Of a DNA stretch of 51,760 nucleotides, positions 16,261 through 25,241 are shown in pieces. Within the stretch, counting starts at the first letter, position 1, and every line of letters starts with the position of its first letter. The position numbers and the translations under genes are program-made. Under the pieces are notes generated by a model. It did no database searches, was not told the DNA's origin, and saw nothing but the letters and a program-made list of their open reading frames with translations. The DNA comes from G026625185 sp035256645 (lineage in GTDB: Bacteria; Desulfobacterota; WTBG01; JAGOGO01): positions 1 to 51,760 of the forward strand of contig DATEXU010000170.1 of the NCBI GenBank assembly GCA_035256645.1, written 5' to 3'.

Positions 16261-18075
16261 CTACAACCCTTTATTCTCGAGATAATATTTGATTATATCC
16301 CGGGCGATTGGAGCGGCGGCGACCGAACCAAAACCACCATGCTCAACCAGAACAACAACGGCTATTTGGGGATTGTTAAAGGGAGCAAAAGCAAAAAACC
16401 ACGCGTGGTCTTGCAAATAACTTGGCAGCTTAGAACGCACGTCTCCTGGAGGCAAGCCAACAACCTGGGCAGTCCCGGTTTTTCCCGCTATTTCTATCCC
16501 CGCCACCCGGGCAATCTTTGCGGTGCCATTTTCCCCTTGCACAACCCGCAAAAGAGATTCCCTGATAATATTAATAGACGCAAGCGAAATGGGCAGTCGA
16601 GGAACATCGTTGAACTTAAAATCTTTTAATATGGTTCCGCGTTCGTCTTCTAATTTTTTAACCAAAAAAGGAGTGTGCAACTTTCCCCCATTTGCAATGG
16701 CACTGATCAATACGAGCATTTGAAGAGGGGTGGCTACATAAAAACCCTGACCAATCGCGCAGGATAGCGTTTCCCCCTTTTGCCAGGGAATGTGGAAGGT
16801 CTTCTCTTTCCACTTGCTGGTGGGCACCAGCCCCTTTTTTTCGTTTTCTAAAATTAGGCCAGTGGGGCCCCCCAACCCAAATAATTTTGCATAATATGCC
16901 AAAGGGTCAACCCCGACCAAATGCCCAACTTGATAGAAATATACGTCACAGGATTGTTCTATGGCGTCAAAAAGATTTAAAGTTCCATGGCCGCCTTTTT
17001 TCCAACACCGATAAAGACGATTTCCGAAACTAAAAGAACCGTTGCAAAAAATCTTCGTATCTGGAGTTATTTTGCCCTCTTCCAGGCCTGCGATTGCGGT
17101 AACTATCTTAAATAAAGACCCAGGGGGATAAAGTCCCTGAATGCCCTTATTGGTAAGGGGATGAAAAGGGTTTTTTATTAACGCACCCCAGTCGCCAAAA
17201 GATATTCCCCGAGAAAAAAGGTTGGGGTCAAAAGAAGGGTGGCTTACAAAGGCCAAAATCTCGCCCGTATTTGGGTTCATGGCGATAACAGAGCCATTTT
17301 TTTCTCCTAATGCTTGATCCGCAAAACCCTGAAGGCCTAAATCAATAGTCAAAAAAAGGTCTTCCCCGGGAACAGGTTCGACTGAACCCAACATCCCCTT
17401 TTTTCTTCCCAGAGAATCGACCTCAAACTGAAGCCAACCAGGTCGCCCTTTAAGGGGATTTTCTAAAACTTTTTCTATTCCTGATTTACCTAAAAAATCA
17501 CCGGGGGTATAGCTTGAATATTCTGGCCGGGCCAGTTCAGACTCATTTATCTCACCCAAATAACCAAGGACATGGGCAAGATTTTCTTTTAAAGGGTAAT
17601 TTCGTTTTGGGAAAAACTCGACCACCACGTTGGGAAGGTCAAGTTTGTGGAATTCTATTCCGCTCAATTCTTTCCGGTTTACATCCAGCTTAATTTTTAT
17701 TGGTTTAAAACGAGGAAGATACAAAGAATTTTTTACCTTTTTTACAATCTCCTCTGGATCAAGATTTAAAATTTCACTCAGCAGGGGCAGGATCCCGTTT
17801 AGCTGCTTTATGCCCGAATACAAGAGAGAAACATCAAAAGAAGGTGTGTTGTTTGCGAGAACCCTGCCATTTCGATCATAAATTACGCCCCGAGGAGAAG
17901 GTATTTCTTGGATTTTGATCCGGTTGTTTTCAGAAAGATCAAAAAAATAATCCCCCTTTACCACCTGAAGATAAAAAAGCCGGACAAAAATTGTTAAAAA
18001 AGCCAGAAAAACAAAAAACTTTAAAAAGCCAAGCCGTCGCGAAAGGGCCTCGATTATTTCTTGATCAAAATCCAT
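16261..18075 (-). CDS. mrdA: Penicillin-binding protein 2 (elongation transpeptidase)
   Basis: 604 residues. An N-terminal TM helix (FFVFLAFLTIFVRLFYLQVV), the pedestal domain (SPRGVIYDRNGRVLANN), then the transpeptidase: active-site SLFK at about 319, second motif SCD (EQSCDVYF) and KTGTAQ near 529. It cross-links peptidoglycan in the elongasome with RodA and MreBCD. Normal length. 4 bases from mreD. Confidence 0.96.
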   Translation of the reverse strand: MDFDQEIIEALSRRLGFLKFFVFLAFLTIFVRLFYLQVVKGDYFFDLSENNRIKIQEIPSPRGVIYDRNGRVLANNTPSFDVSLLYSGIKQLNGILPLLSEILNLDPEEIVKKVKNSLYLPRFKPIKIKLDVNRKELSGIEFHKLDLPNVVVEFFPKRNYPLKENLAHVLGYLGEINESELARPEYSSYTPGDFLGKSGIEKVLENPLKGRPGWLQFEVDSLGRKKGMLGSVEPVPGEDLFLTIDLGLQGFADQALGEKNGSVIAMNPNTGEILAFVSHPSFDPNLFSRGISFGDWGALIKNPFHPLTNKGIQGLYPPGSLFKIVTAIAGLEEGKITPDTKIFCNGSFSFGNRLYRCWKKGGHGTLNLFDAIEQSCDVYFYQVGHLVGVDPLAYYAKLFGLGGPTGLILENEKKGLVPTSKWKEKTFHIPWQKGETLSCAIGQGFYVATPLQMLVLISAIANGGKLHTPFLVKKLEDERGTILKDFKFNDVPRLPISLASINIIRESLLRVVQGENGTAKIARVAGIEIAGKTGTAQVVGLPPGDVRSKLPSYLQDHAWFFAFAPFNNPQIAVVVLVEHGGFGSVAAAPIARDIIKYYLENKGL

Positions 18076-18079
18076 AAGC

Positions 18080-18580
18080 CTACTTTGTCCGCCGTTCTTT
18101 TATAAACTTTTCAAATTTATTAACGAGAGGAAAAATCAGAAGAGATAATAAAAAAGTAAAAAAACCCTGCAACACAGAAGTCTTTAAAATGATCTCCAGG
18201 GTTCCCCAGTTTTTTTCCATCAGCCCAAACAACAGGTGAATTAAAAGAGAGTCTAATAAAAACAACAAGAGAACCACGCCCACCCAGAGGAGTTTGTTTT
18301 CTAAAAAAAACAATTTTTTGAGAATTTGAATAAAACAAAACAAAACCAACCTTAAAAACAAAAAAAGACCCACGATCCCCCCCGAAAACAAGTCCATGAG
18401 AAAACCAAGCCATATCACCAAAAAACAACCCTGAACCGGCTTTTGAAAAAGACATATATAAAGAGTGAGAGGGATGGTAAAGTCGGGCTTTATCGGGAAA
18501 AGATAGCAGTTTACTATCGGGTTCGTCTGTATAACTATACAGAAAAGTCCAAAGATGGCTAAAAAAAGAAACTCCCACAT
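18080..18580 (-). CDS. mreD: Rod shape-determining protein MreD
   Basis: 166 residues and five to six hydrophobic helices with the MreD order, including KPDFTIPLTLYICLF and QGCFLVIWLGFLMDLFSGG. It links MreC to the RodA-PBP2 complex in the inner membrane. The overlapping frame of similar length is a shadow. Located between mreC (3-base gap) and mrdA. Confidence 0.9.
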   Translation of the reverse strand: MWEFLFLAIFGLFCIVIQTNPIVNCYLFPIKPDFTIPLTLYICLFQKPVQGCFLVIWLGFLMDLFSGGIVGLFLFLRLVLFCFIQILKKLFFLENKLLWVGVVLLLFLLDSLLIHLLFGLMEKNWGTLEIILKTSVLQGFFTFLLSLLIFPLVNKFEKFIKERRTK

Positions 18581-18583
18581 AGA

Positions 18584-19405
18584 CTATGACGCCAGATCGA
18601 GGACAACAAAGACTTCTTCGGTTTTCTTAAAATTCACCATCGGCCGAATAATTACTTCTTGAAAGGCAGAAAGCTTATCCTTTTTTAGGGAGACGATTTT
18701 GCCCACAATAGTTCCTTTGGGGAAAAATCCTTCTAACCCAGAAGCTATTACCCAATCGCCCAAGCGAACATCTTCTGATCCCAGCACATATTTCATTTGG
18801 CAAAACCCTCCTCCAATGCCTTCCACCACTCCTTGAGTGCGAGTTCTTTGAATAAGAGCGTCCAAGGCAAAGCCTTGATCGATTAAAAGGAGGACCACGG
18901 AAAAAGAATCCGCCTCCCTTAAAATTCTTCCCACCGCGCCATCAGGACATAAAACCGCCATGCCCTTTTTTATCCCTTCGTTCCTCCCTTTGTTAATGGA
19001 GAAAGACTCGAAATACAACGAAGCATCAACTCCAACAACTTCAGCCACCGCCAGCTTATGGGGGTTATTTTTTTTAAACTCTAAAAGCTTCCGAAGCCTT
19101 TGATTTGCTAAGGCGGATTCCTGGAGAAGAACATTTTCTTGACGAAGCATTTTGATTTCTTGGTTTAATATTTGGTTTTTCTTTTCGGTTTCGATCAAAA
19201 AAACATACCGCTCCCAAACATGAACAGGAAAAGAAAAAACCGTGTTTATAGTTTTCTGGAAATAAGAAACCACAGAAAACGCCCCGGGTTCTATAAAGCG
19301 GAAACCCGGAGGACGCTTTAAGTTATAGAAAAAATAGAGAGAAACAGCCAATAAAACCAAGAAGACAAAAAAGGGGAAACCATACTTTCGAGAAAAAATT
19401 GACAT
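18584..19405 (-). CDS. mreC: Rod shape-determining protein MreC
   Basis: 273 residues: one N-terminal TM helix (FPFFVFLVLLAVSLYFFYNL), a coiled coil (about 75-110, LNQEIKMLRQENVLLQESA) and two beta domains with GVDASLYFESFSINKGRNEG and VIASGLEGFFPKGTIVG. It is the periplasmic scaffold that activates PBP2. 29 bases after mreB. Confidence 0.94.
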   Translation of the reverse strand: MSIFSRKYGFPFFVFLVLLAVSLYFFYNLKRPPGFRFIEPGAFSVVSYFQKTINTVFSFPVHVWERYVFLIETEKKNQILNQEIKMLRQENVLLQESALANQRLRKLLEFKKNNPHKLAVAEVVGVDASLYFESFSINKGRNEGIKKGMAVLCPDGAVGRILREADSFSVVLLLIDQGFALDALIQRTRTQGVVEGIGGGFCQMKYVLGSEDVRLGDWVIASGLEGFFPKGTIVGKIVSLKKDKLSAFQEVIIRPMVNFKKTEEVFVVLDLAS

Positions 19406-19434
19406 AACAGGAAAAACTTCCCGGGAGGTGATGT

Positions 19435-20475
19435 TTAATCCCGAAGCATAACATTTTTTAGAAGGTCCAGTTCATCCAGGGCTTTTCCAGAACCAAGCAC
19501 CACAGCCGTAAGGGGGTCGTCAGGGATAACAAAAGGCAATCCGGTTTCTTCTCGGAGAAGAACATCAAGGTTTTTCAACAATGCGCCCCCGCCCACCAAA
19601 ACTATCCCCTTATCTACAACATCTGCTGCTAATTCTGGAGGAATCCGCTCTAAGGCGGCTTTAACTACCTCGACAATACTTTTTATCGGCTCTCTTAAGG
19701 CGGTCATTATTTCTTCAGAGGTTATCTCTAAGGTCTTGGGGACCCCCAGGACCAGGTCGCGACCTTTCACATCAGCGGTTTTTATGGTTTCTTCCGGATA
19801 GGCGGTCCCAATAGTCATTTTTATCATCTCTGCGGTTCGCTCGCCGATCAGAAGGTTATGCTTTCGTTTTATATAATTCACGATCGCTTCATCCATTTTA
19901 TCTCCAGCCACCCGGATTGATTGGCTGAAAACTATTCCCGAAAGCGAAATAACCGCCACCTCGGTAGTTCCTCCGCCGATATCCACAACCATATTCCCCC
20001 ATGGCTCATCCACCGGAAGCCCTGCTCCAATGGCCGCAGCCATTGGTTCTTCAATCAAATAGATTTCCCGCGCCCCGGCTTGAAGCGCAGTTTCACGGAC
20101 CGCTCGTTTTTCAACCGAAGTGATTCCCGAAGGAACGCTAATAATTATTCGGGGACGAATTAGGCTCCTCCGGTTGTGGGACCGCTCTATAAAATAGCGG
20201 ATCATCGCCTCGGTTACTTCAAAGTCGGAGATTACGCCATCTTTCATGGGACGAACGGTCGTAATATTGCCCGGGGTTCGGCCCAACATTTTCTTGGCCT
20301 CATTGCCGACGGCAAGAATTTTTTTACCCCCCTTACCATCCCTTTGGAGGGCAACCACAGAGGGTTCATTGGAGACAATGCCCTTACCCTTCACATAAAC
20401 CAGCGTACTGGCTGTCCCCAGGTCTATAGCCAGATCATTAGAAAAAACACCAATAATAGAATTAAGAAATTTCAT
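19435..20475 (-). CDS. mreB: Actin-like cell-shape protein MreB
   Basis: 346 residues with actin-fold nucleotide motifs: DLGTASTLVYVKGKG (phosphate 1), VDIGGGTTEVAVISL (phosphate 2) and GIVLVGGGALL (adenosine). A clear ribosome site AAGGA precedes the ATG. MreB filaments orient the elongation machinery, so the cell is likely a rod or curved rod. First gene of the shape operon. Its upstream region is shared with the divergent ppiD-like gene. Confidence 0.97.
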   Translation of the reverse strand: MKFLNSIIGVFSNDLAIDLGTASTLVYVKGKGIVSNEPSVVALQRDGKGGKKILAVGNEAKKMLGRTPGNITTVRPMKDGVISDFEVTEAMIRYFIERSHNRRSLIRPRIIISVPSGITSVEKRAVRETALQAGAREIYLIEEPMAAAIGAGLPVDEPWGNMVVDIGGGTTEVAVISLSGIVFSQSIRVAGDKMDEAIVNYIKRKHNLLIGERTAEMIKMTIGTAYPEETIKTADVKGRDLVLGVPKTLEITSEEIMTALREPIKSIVEVVKAALERIPPELAADVVDKGIVLVGGGALLKNLDVLLREETGLPFVIPDDPLTAVVLGSGKALDELDLLKNVMLRD

Positions 20476-20664
20476 TTTAATTCCTTGTTTTAAAAGAAAA
20501 AATAATTTGGCTCTCGAACAAAAGCACGCGACAACCTAATGCTTAACAGAACCCTTGATTTTTTTCAAGAAAATAATAGAGAGAATTTTTTTGTATTAAA
20601 GTAATTATAATGGTAAAAAAGAAAACGGTTGGAAAGGATTATTACCAAAGAAAGGACAAACGCG

Positions 20665-22569
20665 ATGCTCAGTGTTTTAAGAAAATATGCGAGATCAATT
20701 TTTATCTATTTTATCCCTTTTCTCATTATTAGTTTCGTGTTGTATTTTGGCTGGACCGACATCCGCGAAAGGCAAGAAAGTTGGATGGTAAAAGTGAACA
20801 AGAGCACTATTTCGGCAGCCGAATATCGGAAATATTACACGCAGCTGATAGATTACTACAAAAAGATTTATCAGGTGGACCTGACCCCGGATCTGATTGA
20901 AAAACTCGGGGTAAAACAACAAATCACTGATAACCTCATTAACGAACTTATTTTACTGGAAACTGCGGAAAAGGTCAGCCTGATGGTCCCGGAAGCTGAG
21001 CTGAAAAAAACCATTGAAGCTGTACCCGGATTTCAAAAGAACGGAAAATTTGACGACCAAACATATCAGGAGCTTTTGAGTCAGAACAAAGTCACTCCGC
21101 AAGAATTTGAAAAAGATCAGCGAAAAGGACTCATGGTTTCTCGAATAAGAGATTTGATAATCGATGGAGTGAAATATTCTGAAAAGGAACTCCAGGACAA
21201 GTTTATCTGGGAAAACGAAAAGGTTGATCTGGAATTCGCGGAGATTGACCCCGAAAATTTTTTCAATGTGGGCGAGCCCAGGGAAGAAGAAGTAAAAGCT
21301 TATTATGATAAGCATAAAGAAGAGTTCCGCGTGCCCGAAAAAATCAAAATTAGTTATCTAAAATTTTCGCCCGAAGATTTTGAAAACAAAACCTCGGTTT
21401 CTCCCGAGGAAATTGATGAGTACTATAAAAATTTTTCCGAGGAATTTTGGGAGCCCAAGAAAGTCCATGCTCGGCACATATTAATCAAAGTTAATCCAGG
21501 CTCAAAAAGCGAGGAGAAAATAGAAGCTGAAAAGAAAGCCGAGGAAATTCTTTCTCTCATTAAGGGAGGAAAGCCTTTTGAGCGCTTGGCCCTCATGTAT
21601 TCCCAAGATCAGGCCACAGCCAAAGAGGGGGGGGATTTAGGGTTTTTCCCCCCGGGCCAAATGATAAAGGAATTTGATGATGTCGCATTTGATCTTAAGC
21701 CCGGAGAGGTGAGCGGGGTGTTTGAGACTAAATTCGGATTTCATATAATTAAGGTTGAGGAAATAAAAGAAGAGAGAACAAAACCATTCGAGGAAGCCAA
21801 GGAAGAAATTCGGGAGAAGCTCATCAAGGAAAAAACCCAAGACCTCATAAAAAAGGAGGCTTATCGCGGTTACCGGACCATCCTTAAGACGAAAGACCTT
21901 AAAGGATACGCCGATCAAGGGGGACTAAAAGTAGTCGAAAGCAATTATTTTTCTCGAGAGGAAAGCTCCCCGATAGCGGGGGACTCCGGGGAGTTTGTGG
22001 AAGAAATTTTTGGATTTAACCCTGGAGAAATAGCTTCGCCCAAGGATATCAACGAAAGCTACTATATTATTCGGCTCGAGGATAAAAAGAAAAGCTACCT
22101 TCCCCCGGTGGGGGAAGCAAAAGAAAAGATAGTGGTGATTCTAAAAAGAGAAATTCAAAAAGAAGCTGCCAAAAGAAAAGGCGAGGAAGTGCTTAAAAAG
22201 CTTATCCAAGGGAGCTCTTTTCCAGAGGCAATAACAGATCAAGAAAAACCAACCATTAAAGAAACAGGCCTTTTTACTCGCACGAACACCAACATTCCCA
22301 AAATCGGGATTTCACCCGAAATGATGGTGGCCGCCTTTGGCTTGAGGCCCGAAGCGCCTTTTGCGAAAGAAGTATTTGAGGTGGGCGGAAAAATTTATCT
22401 GATAAAACTAAAAGCAAGAGAAGAAGTGCCGCCCGAAGAATTTTTAGATAAAAAAAGCAAAGCAGAAAAAAGGTATCTTTATGAGAAAACGAATGAGTAT
22501 TTGGAAGATTGGTTAAAAAATGGGCGGCTTCAAGCAAACATCGTTTTTAACCAGAGGGTTAATCCCTGA
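20665..22569 (+). CDS. Membrane-anchored periplasmic peptidyl-prolyl isomerase (PpiD/SurA type)
   Basis: 634 residues from ATG 20665: a short cytoplasmic end, one TM helix (SIFIYFIPFLIISFVLYFGW), a SurA-N/PpiD-like chaperone domain, a parvulin domain (KVHARHILIKVN ... YSQDQATAKEGGDLGFFPPG ... GFHIIKVEE) and a long C-terminal region with a second, degenerate parvulin-like half. Expected to fold outer-membrane and secreted proteins. The upstream TTG at 20629 extends the frame by 12 codons. The ATG is preferred because AAAGGA lies 8 bases before it. A TATAAT at 20606-20611 may be its -10. Confidence 0.9.
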   Translation: MLSVLRKYARSIFIYFIPFLIISFVLYFGWTDIRERQESWMVKVNKSTISAAEYRKYYTQLIDYYKKIYQVDLTPDLIEKLGVKQQITDNLINELILLETAEKVSLMVPEAELKKTIEAVPGFQKNGKFDDQTYQELLSQNKVTPQEFEKDQRKGLMVSRIRDLIIDGVKYSEKELQDKFIWENEKVDLEFAEIDPENFFNVGEPREEEVKAYYDKHKEEFRVPEKIKISYLKFSPEDFENKTSVSPEEIDEYYKNFSEEFWEPKKVHARHILIKVNPGSKSEEKIEAEKKAEEILSLIKGGKPFERLALMYSQDQATAKEGGDLGFFPPGQMIKEFDDVAFDLKPGEVSGVFETKFGFHIIKVEEIKEERTKPFEEAKEEIREKLIKEKTQDLIKKEAYRGYRTILKTKDLKGYADQGGLKVVESNYFSREESSPIAGDSGEFVEEIFGFNPGEIASPKDINESYYIIRLEDKKKSYLPPVGEAKEKIVVILKREIQKEAAKRKGEEVLKKLIQGSSFPEAITDQEKPTIKETGLFTRTNTNIPKIGISPEMMVAAFGLRPEAPFAKEVFEVGGKIYLIKLKAREEVPPEEFLDKKSKAEKRYLYEKTNEYLEDWLKNGRLQANIVFNQRVNP

Positions 22570-22608
22570 CAGCAATACAGGCAAAACGAACCGACCAGGC
22601 GACCAAGA

Positions 22609-23241
22609 ATGCACCGATTAAAAAAAGGAGTGCTGATTGTCTTCGAAGGGGTTGATGGGGCAGGAAAAAGCACGCAGGCACGATTATTATACGAGCGACT
22701 ATCCAAAGCTCAATTCGAAGCCGAGCTCTCCAAAGAGCCGACCGAAGGAACGTGGGGGAAAAAATTAAGAAAACTGATCGAGGAGGGACGGGGAGATGTG
22801 GGCCCGCAGGAAGAGCTTGAATGGTTTATAAAAGATCGCTTTCAACACGTGGAAGAAATTATTAAACCTGGACTAAAAAATAACAAAATAATTATTTTGG
22901 ATCGGTACTATTTTTCCACGATCGCCTACCAGGGAGCCCTTGGTGTTGACCCAAAGGAAATCGAGAAGAGAAACAATGAATTTGCTCCTGAGCCGAACCT
23001 GGTTTTTTTAATCGAGATACCACCGGGCGCGGGGATTAAGAGAATAAAAGAATCAAGGGGAAAAGAAACAGATTCGTTTGAGAGAGAAAGCTACCTTTTA
23101 AGGGTGGACCAAATTTTTCACAGCTTAGAAAAACCTTTTCTTTATCGGCTTTCTGGAGAGGAATCTGTTCAAAAGCTGAGCGACCAGACTTGGAAAAGAA
23201 CCACGGCCCATTTAAAAGAGCGCAACCTGATCGAAAGATAA
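22609..23241 (+). CDS. tmk: Thymidylate kinase
   Basis: 210 residues. P-loop FEGVDGAGKST at about 12-22, the DR(Y/F)-type motif LDRYYFSTIAYQG, and a lid region with IKESRGKETDSFE. It phosphorylates dTMP to dTDP. Between the PpiD-like gene (39 bases before) and the aldolase (26 bases after), all plus strand. Confidence 0.95.
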   Translation: MHRLKKGVLIVFEGVDGAGKSTQARLLYERLSKAQFEAELSKEPTEGTWGKKLRKLIEEGRGDVGPQEELEWFIKDRFQHVEEIIKPGLKNNKIIILDRYYFSTIAYQGALGVDPKEIEKRNNEFAPEPNLVFLIEIPPGAGIKRIKESRGKETDSFERESYLLRVDQIFHSLEKPFLYRLSGEESVQKLSDQTWKRTTAHLKERNLIER

Positions 23242-23267
23242 CGATCTTTTTTCAAGGAGGGTTTAAA

Positions 23268-24062
23268 ATGATTACCGGAAAATTAATCAGAATAGAAAGA
23301 ATCATTAACCGTAACACCAAGAAAACGGTTATTGTGCCGATGGATCACGGTGTTTCTTCCGGACCCATAAAGGGGTTGATCGACCTGGGGAAAACGGTAA
23401 ACATGATTGCCGAAGGAGGCGCGAACGCGGTGATCGGACATCTGGGCCTTCCTCTCCATGGGCATCGGGGCACCGGAAAAGACATTGGCTTAATCCTGCA
23501 CCTGTCCGCTTCAACCTCTCTGGGGCCTGACCCAAATCACAAGGTTTTGGTCAACTCAGTTCAACATGCTCTAAAAATGGGCGCCGACGGTGTATCAGTC
23601 CATATTAATATTGGCGCTGATGATGAAGCCAAAATGCTGGAAGACTTGGGCAAGGTCGCGGTTGAGTGCATGGAGTGGGGAATGCCGCTTTTAGCCATGA
23701 TGTATCCTCGCGGCGCGAAAATCAAGAGCGAAAATGACGTTGAAGTGGTAAAGCATGCGGCCCGAGTCGGGGCAGAGATGGGCGCCGACATTGTCAAGTG
23801 CCCTTATACCGGCAGCCCGGAATCATTCAGGGAAGTAGTGGCAGGTTGCCCTGTGCCGGTAGTGATCGCCGGAGGCTCAAAGCTGAGCGATGAAGAAACC
23901 TTGAAGATGATTGATGGGGCGATGAAGGCTGGAGCCGCCGGGCTTTCGATGGGGAGAAATGCTTTTCAACACGAAAACCCCGCTAAATTCGTAAAAGCGG
24001 CTTGCGCTATGGTGCATGAAGGAATTTCAGTTAAAGAAGCGCTCAAGATGATCCGGTCTTAA
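23268..24062 (+). CDS. Class I (archaeal-type) aldolase: ADH synthase or fructose-bisphosphate aldolase
   Basis: 264 residues of the DeoC/FbaB-like class I family. N-terminal VIVPMDHGVSSGP, the GHRGTGKDIGLILHLSAST segment, Schiff-base Lys in DIVKCPYTGS, and the phosphate-binding end VIAGGSKLSDE ... GAAGLSMGRNAFQ. The length and the GHRGTGKDIG region recall 2-amino-3,7-dideoxy-D-threo-hept-6-ulosonate (ADH) synthase, the first step of the alternative route to dehydroquinate. Fructose-bisphosphate aldolase is the other option and sequence alone does not decide it. Start at 23268 is fixed by AAGGAGGG seven bases before. No partner 3-dehydroquinate synthase II gene is visible. Confidence 0.88.
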   Translation: MITGKLIRIERIINRNTKKTVIVPMDHGVSSGPIKGLIDLGKTVNMIAEGGANAVIGHLGLPLHGHRGTGKDIGLILHLSASTSLGPDPNHKVLVNSVQHALKMGADGVSVHINIGADDEAKMLEDLGKVAVECMEWGMPLLAMMYPRGAKIKSENDVEVVKHAARVGAEMGADIVKCPYTGSPESFREVVAGCPVPVVIAGGSKLSDEETLKMIDGAMKAGAAGLSMGRNAFQHENPAKFVKAACAMVHEGISVKEALKMIRS

Positions 24063-24186
24063 TTATACAAGAGGAGGGTATAGCGGCAGCCGATCTCGCT
24101 TAAGACATCAAATCCGACCTCGCTATTGAAAAGAAGGCCGGGTGATTTATTTAATTTATATTTAATTAAAAGAGGATAGGGGATCA

Positions 24187-24245
24187 ATGACTCTGCAAAA
24201 TAAAATAGGCCAGATTACCACATAAAAAGGTAGAAGGCCTTTTTG
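24187..24245 (+). promoter_or_regulatory. Possible attenuator: 12-codon ORF overlapping a terminator-like hairpin
   Basis: A short frame at 24187-24225 reads MTLQNKIGQITT with AGGGG just before its ATG. Its second half lies inside a hairpin: AGGCC (24207-24211) and TACC pair with GGTA and GGCCT (24236-24240), followed by TTTTG. This could simply be the terminator of the aldolase operon. The overlap of a ribosome-bound leader with the stem is what attenuators look like, but no diagnostic codon run is present. Confidence 0.4.
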
Positions 24246-24327
24246 CTTTGGGGCGGAAGGAAATTTCGAGGGTGGTTTATACGGATCAATATAAAAACTG
24301 TTATATGGCTTTAAAAAGGATTGGAAA

Positions 24328-24816
24328 ATGAGTTTGAATGATTATCTGAAATGTCCGGGGCTTGATCGTGTCGCAAACGCTGTTCCGGAAATGCGCCTTT
24401 GTCATAAATGCGGAAGCGACGTTGAAATTTGGACAGATGAAAAGAAAGGAAGATGCTCAAAGCGCGGTACAATGATCAAAAACAGAAACCTTCAACCCGG
24501 TGATGAGAAAAAAAGTGAATCATGTCTTCAAAAAGCTGAACATGATCTGAATTTGAAGGAATTGGTTCGATTGGCGCGTTCATCGGGAGCAAGTGATGCC
24601 CAAATAATATTTTCAGGCGACCTTTTAGTTAAAAACGATTTGGCGGATCTTTGCAAAGAACCTCAATGCGAAAATTACGGACTGTCGCTGAGCTGTCCTC
24701 CGCATATTTCCGAACTGATGAAGGTTTGCGGTTGGCCTTTGAATATTAATGACCGTGAACCAGGATCAGGCGCTGACTCAATGTCGTGGGTTGCCGGCCT
24801 GGTCATGGTTGGTTAA
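24328..24816 (+). pseudogene. DUF2284-family metal-binding protein, probably decayed
   Basis: 162 residues. An N-terminal zinc-ribbon-like segment has CHKCGSDVEIW but its second pair reads CSKRG, where a CxxC is expected (Cys to Arg at 46). The middle CENYGLSLSCPPH is the DUF2284 hallmark. Directly after it, GWPLNINDREPGSGADSMSW looks like the far C-terminus, so the central 80 or so residues of the family seem to be missing. A good ribosome site (AAAGGA) remains. The stop TAA ends on the first base of repeat copy A1. Lost cysteine plus internal deletion suggest a non-functional gene. Confidence 0.6.
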
Positions 24817-24920
24817 TAGCAAGGCGCCTTCATTTGTATATCTTTGTTGTCTCCTCGTCATACTCCTCGACGTCGATTCCTCGTCCCTGACTCGATCTGC
24901 TTTTGAATGCAACTTGATAT
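24816..24920. repeat. 105-bp dispersed element, copy A1
   Basis: One of four copies in the window (others at 35786, 47249 and 47956). The consensus starts ATACCAAGTCGCCTTCA and ends TGAATGCAACCTGGTAT, giving imperfect inverted ends (about 16 of 22 positions match). The centre is pyrimidine-rich around a TCGACGTCGA palindrome. A1 is the most diverged full-length copy (ends ATAGCA and TGATAT). Its first base is the last A of the DUF2284 stop codon. No coding capacity: MITE-like. Confidence 0.85.
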
Positions 24921-24993
24921 AAGAAGCTCCCTTAAAAGCAAAGCGATCCGGAGGAGAGTTGAAGGATCGCTCCTGCAACAAACGCCAATCCCA

Positions 24994-25161
24994 TTATTTT
25001 CCTCTTCCTTTGTCTTTCGATATAGTTTTGTCGGCTGATTTATCCCGACGATGAAAAGGAGATATACCATCTTCCCTTAGTGCGATTATCACTATAAGTA
25101 TACCAATGCCCAACACGACCATAATGATAACAATAAGCATTAAATTAAGCGCGGCAACCAT
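24994..25161 (-). CDS. Small one-TM membrane protein (55 residues)
   Basis: Starts MVAALNLMLIVIIMVVLGIG, continues with a hydrophobic run to about residue 28, then a charged tail (REDGISPFHRRDKSADKTIS...KGRGK). The single TM with a short basic cytoplasmic tail resembles small envelope-stress or transporter-accessory proteins, but I recognise no family. The ribosome site is weak (GAGCG). The stop overlaps another ATG (TAATG) that opens a 20-codon hydrophobic frame cut off by repeat A1, so a downstream membrane gene may have been lost. It lies in the Spy/CpxP region. Confidence 0.5.
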   Translation of the reverse strand: MVAALNLMLIVIIMVVLGIGILIVIIALREDGISPFHRRDKSADKTISKDKGRGK

Positions 25162-25241
25162 TTTCGCTCGTATTTAAAAGTGAATAGAAATTTCGGGTTC
25201 ATATCATATCTGGGGTAATTTTGCCTGGAGTTTTGTTTGGG

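Noticed and set aside
24778..24981. Frames crossing repeat copy A1
   Set aside because: Similar frames appear in the other repeat copies; they are a product of the element.
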